DNA of 64,000 nucleotides from Polaribacter filamentus (GTDB lineage Bacteria; Bacteroidota; Bacteroidia; Flavobacteriales; Flavobacteriaceae). How positions within the stretch are numbered: the stretch's first letter is position 1; each line of letters opens with the position of its first letter. Where the stretch lies: NCBI RefSeq assembly GCF_002943715.1, contig NZ_MQUA01000013.1, forward strand, positions 2,679,501 through 2,743,500. The letters run 5' to 3'. Shown piece by piece: positions 26,510-36,542 of the stretch. Position numbers and translations under genes: made by a program. Below the pieces are notes generated by a model that was not told where the DNA came from, made no database searches, and worked only from the letters and a program-made list of their open reading frames with translations.

Positions 26510-26975
26510 CTAAACATTATTTATGTAGTATGCCTATTTACAACTGCAAACTAGTATAACTTCCGACTTTTAAAAGTATTCTATTTTCTTCTTTCCCCGT
26601 GCTTAGCCTAGATCTAAGCTTGTTTCTACTTTTTCAGAAAGAACATTCCAATCCAAAAAAAAGAATAGCTTTCGAAAGTTATAAAACTGAATACGAATAC
26701 TTTGCACTTCACTAAATTAAAAATACATAATTTGATACTTAAAGCAACAGCTCTTAATATAAAAAATAATAGAATCTAAAAAGCATCTATTTAAAACTGC
26801 TTCTTAATTATTGGTTGCTATTTAAAAAAATACGGGTAAACCGAAAACCAAATTAGAGTAGGCACATATTTTAAAACTATATAAACCCTTTGTGCATTTT
26901 AAATTAAACTAATTTTAATATTGTTTATATTTCTATTAAAAATAAACTTATTGATATATTGTATTGTTGTTAAAG
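26510..26975. other. long spacer without a recognised gene
   Basis: About 470 AT-rich bases. I cannot read a convincing N-terminal part of the pseudogene that follows; the sequence may be its eroded 5' end or a plain spacer. Confidence 0.4.
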
Positions 26976-27645
26976 ATGTTATTTTTATTAAACTTAATTG
27001 TACTGCCTGCCTTGTCAAATTCAGCGGCACAATTGTTTAATGATATTTTAGGAATTGTAAATATATCAATTGCTAATTTTCAATTAGTACAAATCAACGC
27101 GCTTCTTTTTTGGGCTTGAATTTTAATCTTTTTTGTGGTGGTGGATTTTGTGCAATGATGTACGCACAGATTGTTGCATCAATTCGAATTTCTTTGGAGT
27201 TTCCACAAAGTGCATCACTCTGTAAAACATATAGGTTTTGCCGCTCATTTGCGTTATCGTTGGATGGAATCGCTAATCTACGGTTCTATAAAATACATTC
27301 CGTTAGCAATTATTGGCGGCTTTTGTGCACAAGATGTTGCGCTAGTTCATTTCTTTAACATTACCAATGGTCATTTAAATCACGCAAAATATTAATTGGG
27401 ATTATAGTTTTTTAAACTATTTTTTAAAAAACACAAAAATGCGTATTTGACATCATGCAAAAGAGTTGTCAAAAGAAATAATCAGTGGTGTTAATTATGC
27501 AATAACTTTAAGCATTCGGGATTATATTTTCAAAATAAATTACATTCCGTATTCTGGTAGAGATCTAGAATTAGGTTTTGACGGTGATGAACATTTCCCC
27601 AAAAATTTCATCAAACAAGAATTTTATACTTTAGAAAAAAATTAA
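26976..27645 (+). pseudogene. sterol desaturase/fatty acid hydroxylase family pseudogene
   Basis: The reading runs NLIVLPALSNSAAQ, then FFVVVDFVQ, THRLLHQFEFLWSFHKVHHS, KHIGFAAHLRYRWMES and, in another frame, HHAKELSKE and GRDLELGFDGDEHFPKNFIK. The His boxes (HRLLH, HKVHH, HH) are those of di-iron membrane hydroxylases. Three in-frame stops replace Trp or Tyr positions (two look like TGG to TGA), and one frameshift lies near 27387. The N-terminal third is missing or unreadable. Clearly dead. Confidence 0.82.
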
Positions 27646-27649
27646 ATTA

Positions 27650-28375
27650 CTAATTCCTCCCTTTTTCCCCAGGATATAAACTAGGTAAATTATCACTTTG
27701 AAAAAAGGCCTTTGTATCAATATTTATTCCCGTTACTTTTCCTTTAAAGGCAGCACCTGTATCAATATTCCATACATTGGCAATGTTCATTGGCAAAGGC
27801 TCGTTGTAGTTCGTTGTTGGTGTATGACCAATGTAAATTTCTTTGTAATGCAACAATCTCTTCGGATAAAACATGGAGACTTTTTGGATGTTTTTATCCA
27901 TCACCAAAAGCATCTCCCACAGCGATCTGTCTAAATAAAAAAGTTCTTTAAATTTCTCATTTTCAACACCATGAACAGAAGTAAAACCGGCATGTAAAAA
28001 CAACCTATTTTGAACGTCTAAATGATACAAAGGCAAATTTTCTAAAAAAAGTAGATGTTGGTGCCTTTTTTCATCCGGAAAGCCTTCATAACTCTCCATC
28101 GTTTCTTTGCCACCATGCATATACCAGGACGGATGCACCACATCACTTTTCAACCAATTTTGACACCAAAAATCATGGTTTCCTTTAAGTATAATACAGT
28201 TAAACTTCTCTGAAAGATTGATTAAAAAATCGATGACTTGGGCAGATTCACTCCAACCATCTACATAATCGCCCATAAAAATAAGTGTGTCTTCTTCCTT
28301 AATTTCTAACTTATTTAAAACCTGAAGTAAGGCTTTTAATCCGCCATGAATATCGCCAATTGCAAAAGTGCTCAT
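27650..28375 (-). CDS. metallophosphoesterase (serine/threonine phosphatase-like)
   Basis: A 241-residue phosphoesterase with a full ligand set: GDIHG (residues 7-11), GDYVDGW, KGNHDFW, LHAGF and GHTPT. This matches the bacterial PrpA/ApaH-like group, which cleaves phosphoproteins or dinucleoside tetraphosphates; the sequence does not tell which. It stands alone, facing the sterol desaturase remnant, and has a TAATTTTG box at 28393-28400 upstream. Confidence 0.85.
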   Translation of the reverse strand: MSTFAIGDIHGGLKALLQVLNKLEIKEEDTLIFMGDYVDGWSESAQVIDFLINLSEKFNCIILKGNHDFWCQNWLKSDVVHPSWYMHGGKETMESYEGFPDEKRHQHLLFLENLPLYHLDVQNRLFLHAGFTSVHGVENEKFKELFYLDRSLWEMLLVMDKNIQKVSMFYPKRLLHYKEIYIGHTPTTNYNEPLPMNIANVWNIDTGAAFKGKVTGINIDTKAFFQSDNLPSLYPGEKGRN

Positions 28376-28693
28376 CTAAATTTTATTTTTTGCAAAATTA
28401 AGGCTTTATCAAAAAGAAGGAAGGAATTTTATATTAAATTTAGATCAAAAACACTAGTCAATCCGAAAAACCTAAGCCTACTTTAAAATTGTTTTGATTA
28501 TTATTAATTTAAATCCCTAAGAACCAAGCACATTATTTTAATCTCTCAGATTTTTCTTAAAATGGAAGTTTTAGTCTTTATTGTTCCTTAAATTTTAATC
28601 TAATAAGGGAATTATTTCTTGTGAAAAGAAGAGAAAAAGAAGATTCCAAAAAAGAAAGAAAATTAAAGTAACTGTTTCAGCTTCACAAATAAA
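28376..28693. other. spacer with no recognised gene
   Basis: About 320 bases between two minus-strand genes. Apart from a possible -7 box (TAATTTTG on the minus strand, 28393-28400) for the phosphatase, I see neither a frame nor a hairpin. Confidence 0.4.
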
Positions 28694-29695
28694 TTATTGT
28701 TGATATAATTTTCTAATTAGGTCTTCTGCTGGTTTATTTTGTGGTGTAAATCTATTGTTATTTCCGCCGCCAACTTCGCTGTGTTTATGAAACCATTTCC
28801 AAGCAAAGCCGCCAGCAAACCAATCTTCTTTCCAAAACTGATTGTGTATTGCTTGCAAGCCATTTACCTGTGCTTGTAAATTCACATTGCCTTCTAACCT
28901 ATCTACAAACCACGGTTGTTTTGCATTGTAATCGACACTTCTATAACCAAATTCTGTAAATAAAATTGGTTTATTGTATTGCTTCTGGATTCTCATAATT
29001 TCTTCTTTATGAGACTTCCAACCAATTTCTAATTCTGCCACGGTTGGGTTTTTTTTATCACTTAACGGAAAATATGCATCAATGCCAATAAAATCGACTT
29101 CACCCCAAAAAGGAACCCTTTTAAATTCATCCCAATTTGCGGCATAGGTTAATTTTCCTTTATAAATTTCTCTAATTTCTTTAATCAGCTTTTGCCAATA
29201 ATTAGGTCTGTTGATCACAAATTTTTCTAGTTCTGTTCCTATACAAAGAATATCAGCATGTATTTCTTGTGCAGCTTTTGCGTATGTTAAAATAAATGCT
29301 GAATATGATTCTTCTAAAATTCTCCATTGTTCTTCAGAATGCATTTCTATTAAACCCGTAAATTCTCCGCGCCAAACCCAAATTTGTGGTTTCACCATAA
29401 TTTTTACATCATTCTTTTGAAACTCTTGTGCATATTGCAATAAACCGTTTTTGGTTTCTCCAAACCATTGTTTGTCTGTATTGTGTGTAATTTTGGGTGA
29501 TGCTAATTCTTTTATAAAACCAAAAGGCATCAAAGCTACATAATTGCTTTGAATCTTTAAAACCGGATTTGTGTGTGTAGTATCAATTTTATCTCTTGAA
29601 GCCACAAAACTTAATCCGTTAATTTTTTTCGTTTGACTTTTGCAGGATATTTGCAAAAAGATGAGTAGTAAAAATAGAAGTTTTGTTGTTTTCAT
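28694..29695 (-). CDS. GH113-like glycoside hydrolase lipoprotein
   Basis: A 333-residue TIM-barrel protein with a lipoprotein signal (lipobox QISC, Cys18). KPQIWVWRGEF, CIGTELEKF (Glu155, likely acid/base) and ILFTEFGYRSVD (Glu248, likely nucleophile) fit family GH113, whose known members are beta-mannanases. No other polysaccharide genes adjoin it, so the substrate stays open. It probably sits on a membrane surface. A decayed outer-membrane gene lies directly upstream. Confidence 0.82.
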   Translation of the reverse strand: MKTTKLLFLLLIFLQISCKSQTKKINGLSFVASRDKIDTTHTNPVLKIQSNYVALMPFGFIKELASPKITHNTDKQWFGETKNGLLQYAQEFQKNDVKIMVKPQIWVWRGEFTGLIEMHSEEQWRILEESYSAFILTYAKAAQEIHADILCIGTELEKFVINRPNYWQKLIKEIREIYKGKLTYAANWDEFKRVPFWGEVDFIGIDAYFPLSDKKNPTVAELEIGWKSHKEEIMRIQKQYNKPILFTEFGYRSVDYNAKQPWFVDRLEGNVNLQAQVNGLQAIHNQFWKEDWFAGGFAWKWFHKHSEVGGGNNNRFTPQNKPAEDLIRKLYQQ

Positions 29696-29721
29696 AAATC
29701 TCCTAAAAATACTAATTTTAA

Positions 29722-30591
29722 TTAAAACAACGGTCTCAAACCGACGTTAAAACTTTGCCTTAAACCGGTATCATCTCCTCTTATAAACTTGCTGAATAAA
29801 ACTTCTAGATTTAAGGTGGTATTTAATTGATATTTCTCTACTAAACCAACGGATGTATGGTCTTGCATAAAGTCTCCTATTCGCTAATAATGTTACACAA
29901 AACCTAAAACAGTCGTTTTATCCCTTGGAAAATAACTCATAAAAACACCCGGAGCTAGCACAAAAGTATTATTTGCAAAACTAGCTTCCTCGCCAAAATT
30001 ATACTCGGTATTTAACTCCATAAATAATTGCCATTTTCCGTTTGGATAGATATGATCATAGAAAAAACGATTTTAAAATGTAAATGCAGCTTTATCTAAA
30101 AATACACCATTCACATCAGATTCATCCTCAATTTAAGGAATATGAAACGCACTTTGAATAGAGAAATTGCCAATAGTTGAAATTGGCTGCCATTTTACAG
30201 CCGGCGCAAAAGAAGACAAGCCATTTATTGAACTAGCATCCTGCGCCAAATTAAAAACAGCGGTTATACTTTTTCCGTTTATCGTATTTGATCTATATTC
30301 TAACAACAAACCAATATTTAAGCGGTTGTTATCAGAAATTCCTGTAAAAACATTTACGGTTGATGTAAAATAAGTTTCTTTTGCTTTATCAGAATTCACT
30401 CCAATATAACTTCCTCTTGTTTCCTTATATAAGATATTAAAAAGCTTAATATCTCACTGTCCTTTGCTTAATCATTTTAACGGCGTATCGGTTTGTATAT
30501 TACTTTTTATAGTATCATCTCATTGAACAACAGTATTAAAGCTAATAAGTAAGGTTGCAATACAGATACTCTTAAAAAATCTATTTTTCAT
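29722..30591 (-). pseudogene. outer-membrane beta-barrel protein pseudogene with seven premature stops
   Basis: One frame of 290 codons from the ATG at 30591 to the stop at 29722 gives a beta-barrel-like protein: signal peptide MKNRFFKSICIATLLISF, then ETYFTSTVNVFTGISDNNRL, GLLLEYRSNTINGK, VKWQPISTIGNFSIQSAFHI, PNGKWQLFMELNTEYNFG, and the C-terminal FNVGLRPLF. Seven internal stops (three TGA, three TAA, one TAG) interrupt it, yet there is no indel. Each stop is one transition away from a Gln or Trp codon. Resembles a flavobacterial hypothetical outer-membrane family. Confidence 0.82.
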
Positions 30592-30755
30592 TCTTAGGAT
30601 AAATTTATAACTTAACTATTAGTATAAACAAGTCTTTACAATAGCTAAATACTTACATGTTTTTAGGTATTTTTTTATTTATAACTATTCTAAATTAGTT
30701 TTCACCATTAAGGTCTTAACTTTAACATCGACTTAAAAGTAGAAATTAACCAACT

Positions 30756-32102
30756 ATGGAACATATTGTAATTATTGGAAATGGAATTGCCGGAATTACT
30801 GCTGCAAGACATATTAGAAAAAATTCTGATAAAAAAATTACGGTAGTTTCTGCCGAAACCAAATACTTTTTTTCCAGAACTGCCCTTATGTATGTGTATA
30901 TGGGCCATCAAAAATTTGAGCATACGCAACCTTATGAAAATTGGTTTTGGGATAAAAACCGCATCGATCTAAAAGAAGGTTTGGTAGAAACCATTAATAC
31001 AGATCAAAAAAGATTAGAATTTAAAGATTTATCAACAATTTATTATGACCAATTAATTATTGCCACAGGTTCGAAACCTAATAGATTTGGTTGGAAAGGT
31101 CAAGATTCAGTGGGTGTTATGGGCATGTATCATAAACAAGATTTAGAAAACTTAGAAAAACACGCACCTAATAATGAAGTTTGTAAAAGAGCCGTAATTG
31201 TTGGTGGTGGATTAATAGGAATTGAACTAGCAGAAATGCTAATAAGTAGAAAAATTCCGGTTACTTTTTTAGTTCGAGAAGATAGTTTCTGGAACGGAGT
31301 TTTACCTGCGCAAGAATCAGAAATGATTAATAAACATATTTTAGAACATCATATAGATTTGCGCTTAAGCACCAATTTAAAAGAAATAAAAGCGGATGAA
31401 AATGGCAAAGTAACATCCGTGATAATTGAAGAAACTGGCGAAGAAATTGCCTGTAATGTTGTTGGCTTAACTGCCGGCGTTACACCGAATATAGATTTTC
31501 TCAAAAATTCAAAAATTGAAACAAAAAAGGGTGTTTTAGTCAACCGTTTTTTAGAAACAAATATTGCTGATGTTTTTTCAATTGGCGATTGTGCAGAACA
31601 AAAAGAACCGATTGGACAACGAAGAACTATTGAAGCGGTTTGGTACACAGGAAGAATGATGGGAGAAACGGTTGCACAAACAATCTGCGACAATAAAACC
31701 GAGTACAAACCGGGTCATTGGTTTAATTCAGCCAAATTTTTAGACATTGAATACCAAACGTATGGCTGGGTATTTAGTGAAGTAACTAAGCAAGAAAATG
31801 AAAGTTATTTTCAGTGGCAGCATCCAAAAGAAAATAAATGTATTACAATTTCTTATGATGCAACTTCTAGACAATTTTTAGGGATTAATACCTTCGGGAT
31901 TCGAATGAGACATGAAATTTTTGACAAATGGCTTTCCCAAAATAAACCTATAGAACATGTTCTAGAATTTCTGACGGATGCAAATTTTGACCCTGAGTTT
32001 TACAAATTACACGAAGCGGAAATTGTGGCGAAATTCAATCAAGAAAACAATACAAATATCCAATTAAAAAAGAAAAGTTGGAAAAGAATATTCAGTATTT
32101 AA
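30756..32102 (+). CDS. FAD/NAD(P)-dependent oxidoreductase
   Basis: A 448-residue flavoprotein of the pyridine-nucleotide disulfide reductase fold. The FAD loop IVIIGNGIAGITAARH opens it, the NAD loop is AVIVGGGLIGIELAE, and FSIGDCAE is the second FAD motif. It resembles the reductase part of nitrite reductase or rubredoxin reductase-like enzymes, with an extra C-terminal domain of about 130 residues. The polyferredoxin gene starts 67 bases downstream, so electron transfer between the two is likely but unproved. Confidence 0.85.
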   Translation: MEHIVIIGNGIAGITAARHIRKNSDKKITVVSAETKYFFSRTALMYVYMGHQKFEHTQPYENWFWDKNRIDLKEGLVETINTDQKRLEFKDLSTIYYDQLIIATGSKPNRFGWKGQDSVGVMGMYHKQDLENLEKHAPNNEVCKRAVIVGGGLIGIELAEMLISRKIPVTFLVREDSFWNGVLPAQESEMINKHILEHHIDLRLSTNLKEIKADENGKVTSVIIEETGEEIACNVVGLTAGVTPNIDFLKNSKIETKKGVLVNRFLETNIADVFSIGDCAEQKEPIGQRRTIEAVWYTGRMMGETVAQTICDNKTEYKPGHWFNSAKFLDIEYQTYGWVFSEVTKQENESYFQWQHPKENKCITISYDATSRQFLGINTFGIRMRHEIFDKWLSQNKPIEHVLEFLTDANFDPEFYKLHEAEIVAKFNQENNTNIQLKKKSWKRIFSI

Positions 32103-32169
32103 GGGTATTAATTAGTGAAAAATCAACCAAATCAACCAAATCAATTTATCATAAAACTAAAATATTATT

Positions 32170-33792
32170 GTGAAATTTATAAAAAACCTAGGTTTAATAA
32201 TCTTTATTATTGGATTAACGATCTTTACGGCATCCGTTTTTACAGGCTCTTTTAACTTAACTCAACCGGAATTAAATTCTTATATTTCTGATAAAGGATA
32301 TAAAAGTGAAATCATAAAAGCAGAACTTTCTAAAGCAATCGTTATTACTAATGATATTAATATTTTTGAATTTTCAAGCAAAGTAAGAGCGGCTTTTGAA
32401 ACCTCTAATAATTATTATGATGCACAAATTGCAAAATATAGCGCAGAAAAAAATTGGGCTAAAAAAAGTGAGCAATATGCATATAAAATTTTTGGAAAAC
32501 CTCATTCTTTAAGTTACGAACTAGCTAAAAAATCAGGCAAAGGGTTTATTAAAGAAAACCCCGGTCTCGTTTGGTTTTTAACTTTTGGATTGGGAATTAT
32601 CGGAGCGTTATTATTTATCCTTCCAAATCTAATTTTATTAGGAAAACCGGGTATAAAAAACGACGGAATTTACCACGAATCTGCCACAAATCGCGGCTGG
32701 ATTGCTTGGTTGGTACTTGTTTATTTAGTTACTTTTTATTTAGTGCTGTATTTTAGACCAGATTACGTGGTAAACTGGACGTTTATTTTTGATCCAATTA
32801 GCAACTTTTTAAATGGCGGTGATGCTAGTCAATGGTTTGTTTACGGATTTTTATATTGTACCATTATGTTGGTTATGGGTGCAAGGATGTACATTAAATA
32901 CAGACATGATAAATATCAAATTGTAAGAACAACTTCTGTTTTATTTTTTCAAATCGTATTTGCTTTTTTAATTCCGGAAATAATGACTAGCTTAAATATG
33001 CCGGGATACGATTTTAAAAATGCCTTTCCTTTAGACTATGATTTTTTCTTCGAATGGAATATAGAAAGCCTTAAGAATAGCGGCGGAATTGGGATTTTTA
33101 TTTTAGTTTGGGGAATTGTATTAACCTTAGTAATTGTGCCAGTAATGGTGTATTTCTTTGGTAAAAGATGGTACTGCTCTTGGGTTTGTGGTTGTGGAGG
33201 TTTGGCAGAAACTTTAGGTGATCCTTACAGACAAAACTCAGACAAAACATTAAAATCATGGAAATTGGAAAGATGGTTAATTCATTCTGTTTTAGCATTT
33301 TCCTTATTGATGACCGTAGTTACTTTGTATTGCTATTTTTCTGGAGCACAATCTTTTTTAGGCATTAAATCTCAATGGATAAAAGATACCTATAGTTTTT
33401 TAATTGGTGCTTGGTTTGCAGGTGTAATTGGTACAGGGTTTTACCCTATTTTTGGTAACCGTGTTTGGTGTAGGTTTGGTTGTCCTTTAGCTGCTTATTT
33501 AGGGTTTGTGCAACGTTTTAAATCGCGTTTTAGAATTACAACCAATGGCGGACAGTGTATTTCTTGCGGAAATTGTTCTACCTATTGTGAACAAGGAATT
33601 GATGTTAGAGCGTATGCACAAAAAGGTGAAAACATTGTGCGTTCTAGCTGTGTTGGTTGCGGAATTTGTTCTGCGGTTTGCCCAAGAGGAGTTCTAAAAT
33701 TAGAAAATGGGCCAGAAGACGGGAGAATAAATCCTACAGAAATTTTATTAGGAAATGATGTTGATTTAATGAATCTAATTAATAAAAAATAA
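32170..33792 (+). CDS. membrane-bound 4Fe-4S polyferredoxin (NapH/NosR-like)
   Basis: A 540-residue inner-membrane protein starting with GTG. About seven helices, the pair WYCSWVCGCGG (Cys336, 340, 342) and VWCRFGCPLAAYLG typical of NapH/NosR/CcoG, and two ferredoxin motifs at CISCGNCSTYC (463-473) and CVGCGICSAVC (494-504). A periplasmic helical segment of about 100 residues lies after the first helix. It would pass electrons between quinol or flavin and a partner enzyme, perhaps the flavoprotein just upstream. Confidence 0.88.
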   Translation: MKFIKNLGLIIFIIGLTIFTASVFTGSFNLTQPELNSYISDKGYKSEIIKAELSKAIVITNDINIFEFSSKVRAAFETSNNYYDAQIAKYSAEKNWAKKSEQYAYKIFGKPHSLSYELAKKSGKGFIKENPGLVWFLTFGLGIIGALLFILPNLILLGKPGIKNDGIYHESATNRGWIAWLVLVYLVTFYLVLYFRPDYVVNWTFIFDPISNFLNGGDASQWFVYGFLYCTIMLVMGARMYIKYRHDKYQIVRTTSVLFFQIVFAFLIPEIMTSLNMPGYDFKNAFPLDYDFFFEWNIESLKNSGGIGIFILVWGIVLTLVIVPVMVYFFGKRWYCSWVCGCGGLAETLGDPYRQNSDKTLKSWKLERWLIHSVLAFSLLMTVVTLYCYFSGAQSFLGIKSQWIKDTYSFLIGAWFAGVIGTGFYPIFGNRVWCRFGCPLAAYLGFVQRFKSRFRITTNGGQCISCGNCSTYCEQGIDVRAYAQKGENIVRSSCVGCGICSAVCPRGVLKLENGPEDGRINPTEILLGNDVDLMNLINKK

Positions 33793-33891
33793 GTATTTAG
33801 TTAACAGTTTCTAATCAAAATTAACATCGCTTAAAATTCTGAGTGCATCTATGAGAAAACTCAGGTTATCTGCCTGCAATAACTCCTAAAA

Positions 33892-34359
33892 ATGAAACAT
33901 TTTTTTATCATTTATATCATAGTCACTATTTTTTTTCTGATCAAAAGAAATATCAAAAAGAATTCTATGCAAACGGACAAATAGAAAAAGAAGGTTGTAT
34001 TTTAAACAATAGTAAAATTGATTATTGAAAATTCTATTACAAAAACGGAAACCTGAAAAAAGAAGGTCTTTTTAAAGATAATTTAGAAACAAAATATTGG
34101 TACTTTTACAGTCCGAATTCTTTCAAAAAAAAGGTCATTTCAATATGAGAAACAAGATGATTGGTGGTTATTTTATGATAAAAACGGACAAGTACATCAT
34201 AAATATTAATTGCAAAATAATTAGACAAATGGGAATTGTTTAATATATCAGAAAAGTAAATTAATAAAAGCTTCCAAATTTAAGGACGGAAAAAAGCTAC
34301 GTGAATGGAAAGATTTATCATCCTTTAAAAAAGAAAACACCCTGAGTGATTTAAGCTAA
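33892..34359 (+). pseudogene. MORN-repeat (YwqK-like) protein pseudogene
   Basis: Stitched from several frames: KKYQKEFYANGQIEKEG, KFYYKNGNLKKEGLFKDN, DDWWLFYDKNGQ, and KASKFKDGKKLREWKDLSS. The FYxNGxxKKEG pattern is that of MORN-type repeat proteins. Three premature stops (TGA, TAA, TAG) and about three one-base shifts, two near A or T runs, interrupt it. Its stop abuts the start of the glycosyltransferase gene, so it was probably the first gene of that operon. Confidence 0.75.
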
Positions 34360-35052
34360 ATGAAACCAATCATAAAAGTTATTATTCCTGCTTATAATGA
34401 GCAAGATGCTATTACAAAAGTTATTAACGACATCCCCAAAATAGTGGATGAAATAATTGTTATTAGCAATAATTCTACTGATAATACAGAAATAAATGCA
34501 CAAAATGCAGGTGCAACGGTTTTAAAAGAATCAAGAAAAGGATATGGTTATGCTTGTTTAAAAGGAATTGATTACATTGAAAAACAAAAAATAAAACCAG
34601 AAATTGTTGTATTTTTGGACGGTGATTATTCCGATTACCCAGAACAATTAACAGCAATTATTGCACCGATTATAAATGACAATATTGATTTTGTAGTTGG
34701 AGCTCGTGTAAAAAAATTACGTGAAAAAGGGTCAATGACGCCACAACAAATTTTCGGAAACTGGCTTGCAACCTTTTTAATGAAGCTTTTGTTTAGAGCA
34801 AAATTTACAGATTTAGGCCCATTTAGAGCTATTAAATATGATAAATTACTAGCATTAAATATGCAAGATAAGACGTATGGTTGGACTGTGGAGATGCAAT
34901 TAAAAGCATTAAAGCAAAAATTGACATATACAGAAATTTTTGTGAAATATAGAAACAGAATTGGTGTTTCTAAAGTATCCGGTACAATAAAAGGTACTAT
35001 ATTTGCAGGAATTAAAATTTTAGGTTGGATTTTTAAATACAGTTTTAAATAA
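34360..35052 (+). CDS. family 2 glycosyltransferase (soluble)
   Basis: A 230-residue GT2 enzyme. KVIIPAYNEQDAITKVI opens it, VVFLDGDYSDYPEQL carries the DxD-like metal site, and TDLGPFRAIKYD and YGWTVEMQLKAL match dolichol-phosphate mannosyl- or glucosyltransferase relatives. No membrane anchor is seen. It overlaps the next gene by one base (TAATG), and the three glycosyltransferase genes form one transcript. Confidence 0.87.
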   Translation: MKPIIKVIIPAYNEQDAITKVINDIPKIVDEIIVISNNSTDNTEINAQNAGATVLKESRKGYGYACLKGIDYIEKQKIKPEIVVFLDGDYSDYPEQLTAIIAPIINDNIDFVVGARVKKLREKGSMTPQQIFGNWLATFLMKLLFRAKFTDLGPFRAIKYDKLLALNMQDKTYGWTVEMQLKALKQKLTYTEIFVKYRNRIGVSKVSGTIKGTIFAGIKILGWIFKYSFK

Positions 35053-36542
35053 TGTTTTTAGAATATTTTATTATTATCGTCTACACGGTCTCGCTACTGC
35101 TCATTTTCATGTATGCAGTTGCGCAATTAAACTTACTTATAAATTATTTAAAATACAAAAACAAACAAGATAACTCAGTTAAATTCGACTTCACAAATCC
35201 AGAAGAGGTTCCTTATGTAACAATACAACTACCCGTTTTTAACGAGTTGTATGTGATGAAACGTTTATTAAAAAACATAGCTAAAATAGACTATCCTAAA
35301 GAGAAATTAGAAATTCAAGTTTTAGATGATTCTACAGACGAATCTATAGAAATGACTTCTAAGTATATTAAAAAAGTTCAAGAATTAGGGATTGACATTC
35401 AACATATTAGAAGAACAAATAGACAAGGTTACAAAGCTGGGGCTTTGAAAGAAGGCTTAAAAACAGCAAAAGGCGAATTTATTGCCATTTTTGACGCAGA
35501 TTTTCTACCAAAACCAAATTGGTTGTATGAAACTGTTCCGTATTTTAAAGATCCCCAAATAGGAGTTGTTCAAACAAGATGGAGTCATATTAACAGAAAT
35601 TACTCTACACTTACAAAAATTCAGGCATTTATGCTCGATGCGCATTTTACCTTAGAGCAAGTAGGTAGAAATAGCCAAGGCCATTTTATAAATTTTAATG
35701 GAACTGCAGGTGTTTGGCGTAAAGAATGCATATACGACGCGGGCAATTGGGAAGGGGATACACTTACGGAAGACATCGATTTAAGTTACAGAGCGCAACT
35801 TAAAAATTGGAAATTCAAATATCTTGAGAAAGTAGAAACTCCTGCTGAACTTCCAGTAGTTATTAGCGCGGCAAGAACTCAGCAATTTCGATGGAATAAA
35901 GGTGGAGCTGAGAATTTTCAAAAAATGGCAAAACGCATTCTTCTTAGTAAAAATATTTCTGTCAAAACAAAAATTCATGGTTTATTACACTTATTGAATA
36001 GCTCTATGTTTATTTGTATTTTTCTAGTGGCCATTTTAAGTATACCAATGTTATATATTAAAAATGAGTACGCACATTTAAAAAATTACTTTTATATAAT
36101 GAGTTTTTTTGTAATGAGTTCATTAATATTTTTTGTTTGCTATTGGTATATGTACAAAAACATTTTTGGCAACGGAATTAAAAATTTCCTTAAATATATA
36201 TTTGCTTTTTTAACATTCTTTTCTGTTGCAATGGGATTTTCATTACACAATACAATTGCAGTTCTAGAGGGTCATTTTGGCAAAAAAAGCGAATTTGTTA
36301 GAACACCAAAATTCAATATTATCACTTTAAAAGATGGATGGAAAAACAACAAATACATCAAGAAAAAACCATCTATTCACGTAATTTTAGAAGGAATGTT
36401 AGCCTTATATTTTGTTTTTGGAATGTACAGCGCCTTTATTGTTGGTGATCAAGGAGGAGATTTTGGACTATTTCCTTTTCACTTTATGCTTTTTGTGGGG
36501 TTTGGTTATGTCTTTTTCAAGTCGGTTTTTTCTAAAGCATAA
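35052..36542 (+). CDS. cellulose synthase-like family 2 glycosyltransferase
   Basis: A 496-residue membrane GT2 enzyme. An N-terminal helix is followed by the catalytic domain with DDSTDES, FDADFLPKPNW, LTEDIDLSYRAQ and the processive QQFRWNKG (QxxRW) motif, then four or five C-terminal helices. This layout fits enzymes that extend a sugar chain at the inner membrane, using a nucleotide sugar. The product is not predictable. One-base overlaps join it to both neighbours. Confidence 0.87.
   Translation: MFLEYFIIIVYTVSLLLIFMYAVAQLNLLINYLKYKNKQDNSVKFDFTNPEEVPYVTIQLPVFNELYVMKRLLKNIAKIDYPKEKLEIQVLDDSTDESIEMTSKYIKKVQELGIDIQHIRRTNRQGYKAGALKEGLKTAKGEFIAIFDADFLPKPNWLYETVPYFKDPQIGVVQTRWSHINRNYSTLTKIQAFMLDAHFTLEQVGRNSQGHFINFNGTAGVWRKECIYDAGNWEGDTLTEDIDLSYRAQLKNWKFKYLEKVETPAELPVVISAARTQQFRWNKGGAENFQKMAKRILLSKNISVKTKIHGLLHLLNSSMFICIFLVAILSIPMLYIKNEYAHLKNYFYIMSFFVMSSLIFFVCYWYMYKNIFGNGIKNFLKYIFAFLTFFSVAMGFSLHNTIAVLEGHFGKKSEFVRTPKFNIITLKDGWKNNKYIKKKPSIHVILEGMLALYFVFGMYSAFIVGDQGGDFGLFPFHFMLFVGFGYVFFKSVFSKA

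Noticed and set aside
27110-27358. 82-codon frame within the sterol desaturase remnant
   Set aside because: It is out of frame with the His-box reading and has no family features.
29722-30591. Reassigned stop codons in the barrel gene
   Set aside because: All long genes nearby use the standard code with Trp and Gln codons intact, so reassignment does not fit; decay is simpler.
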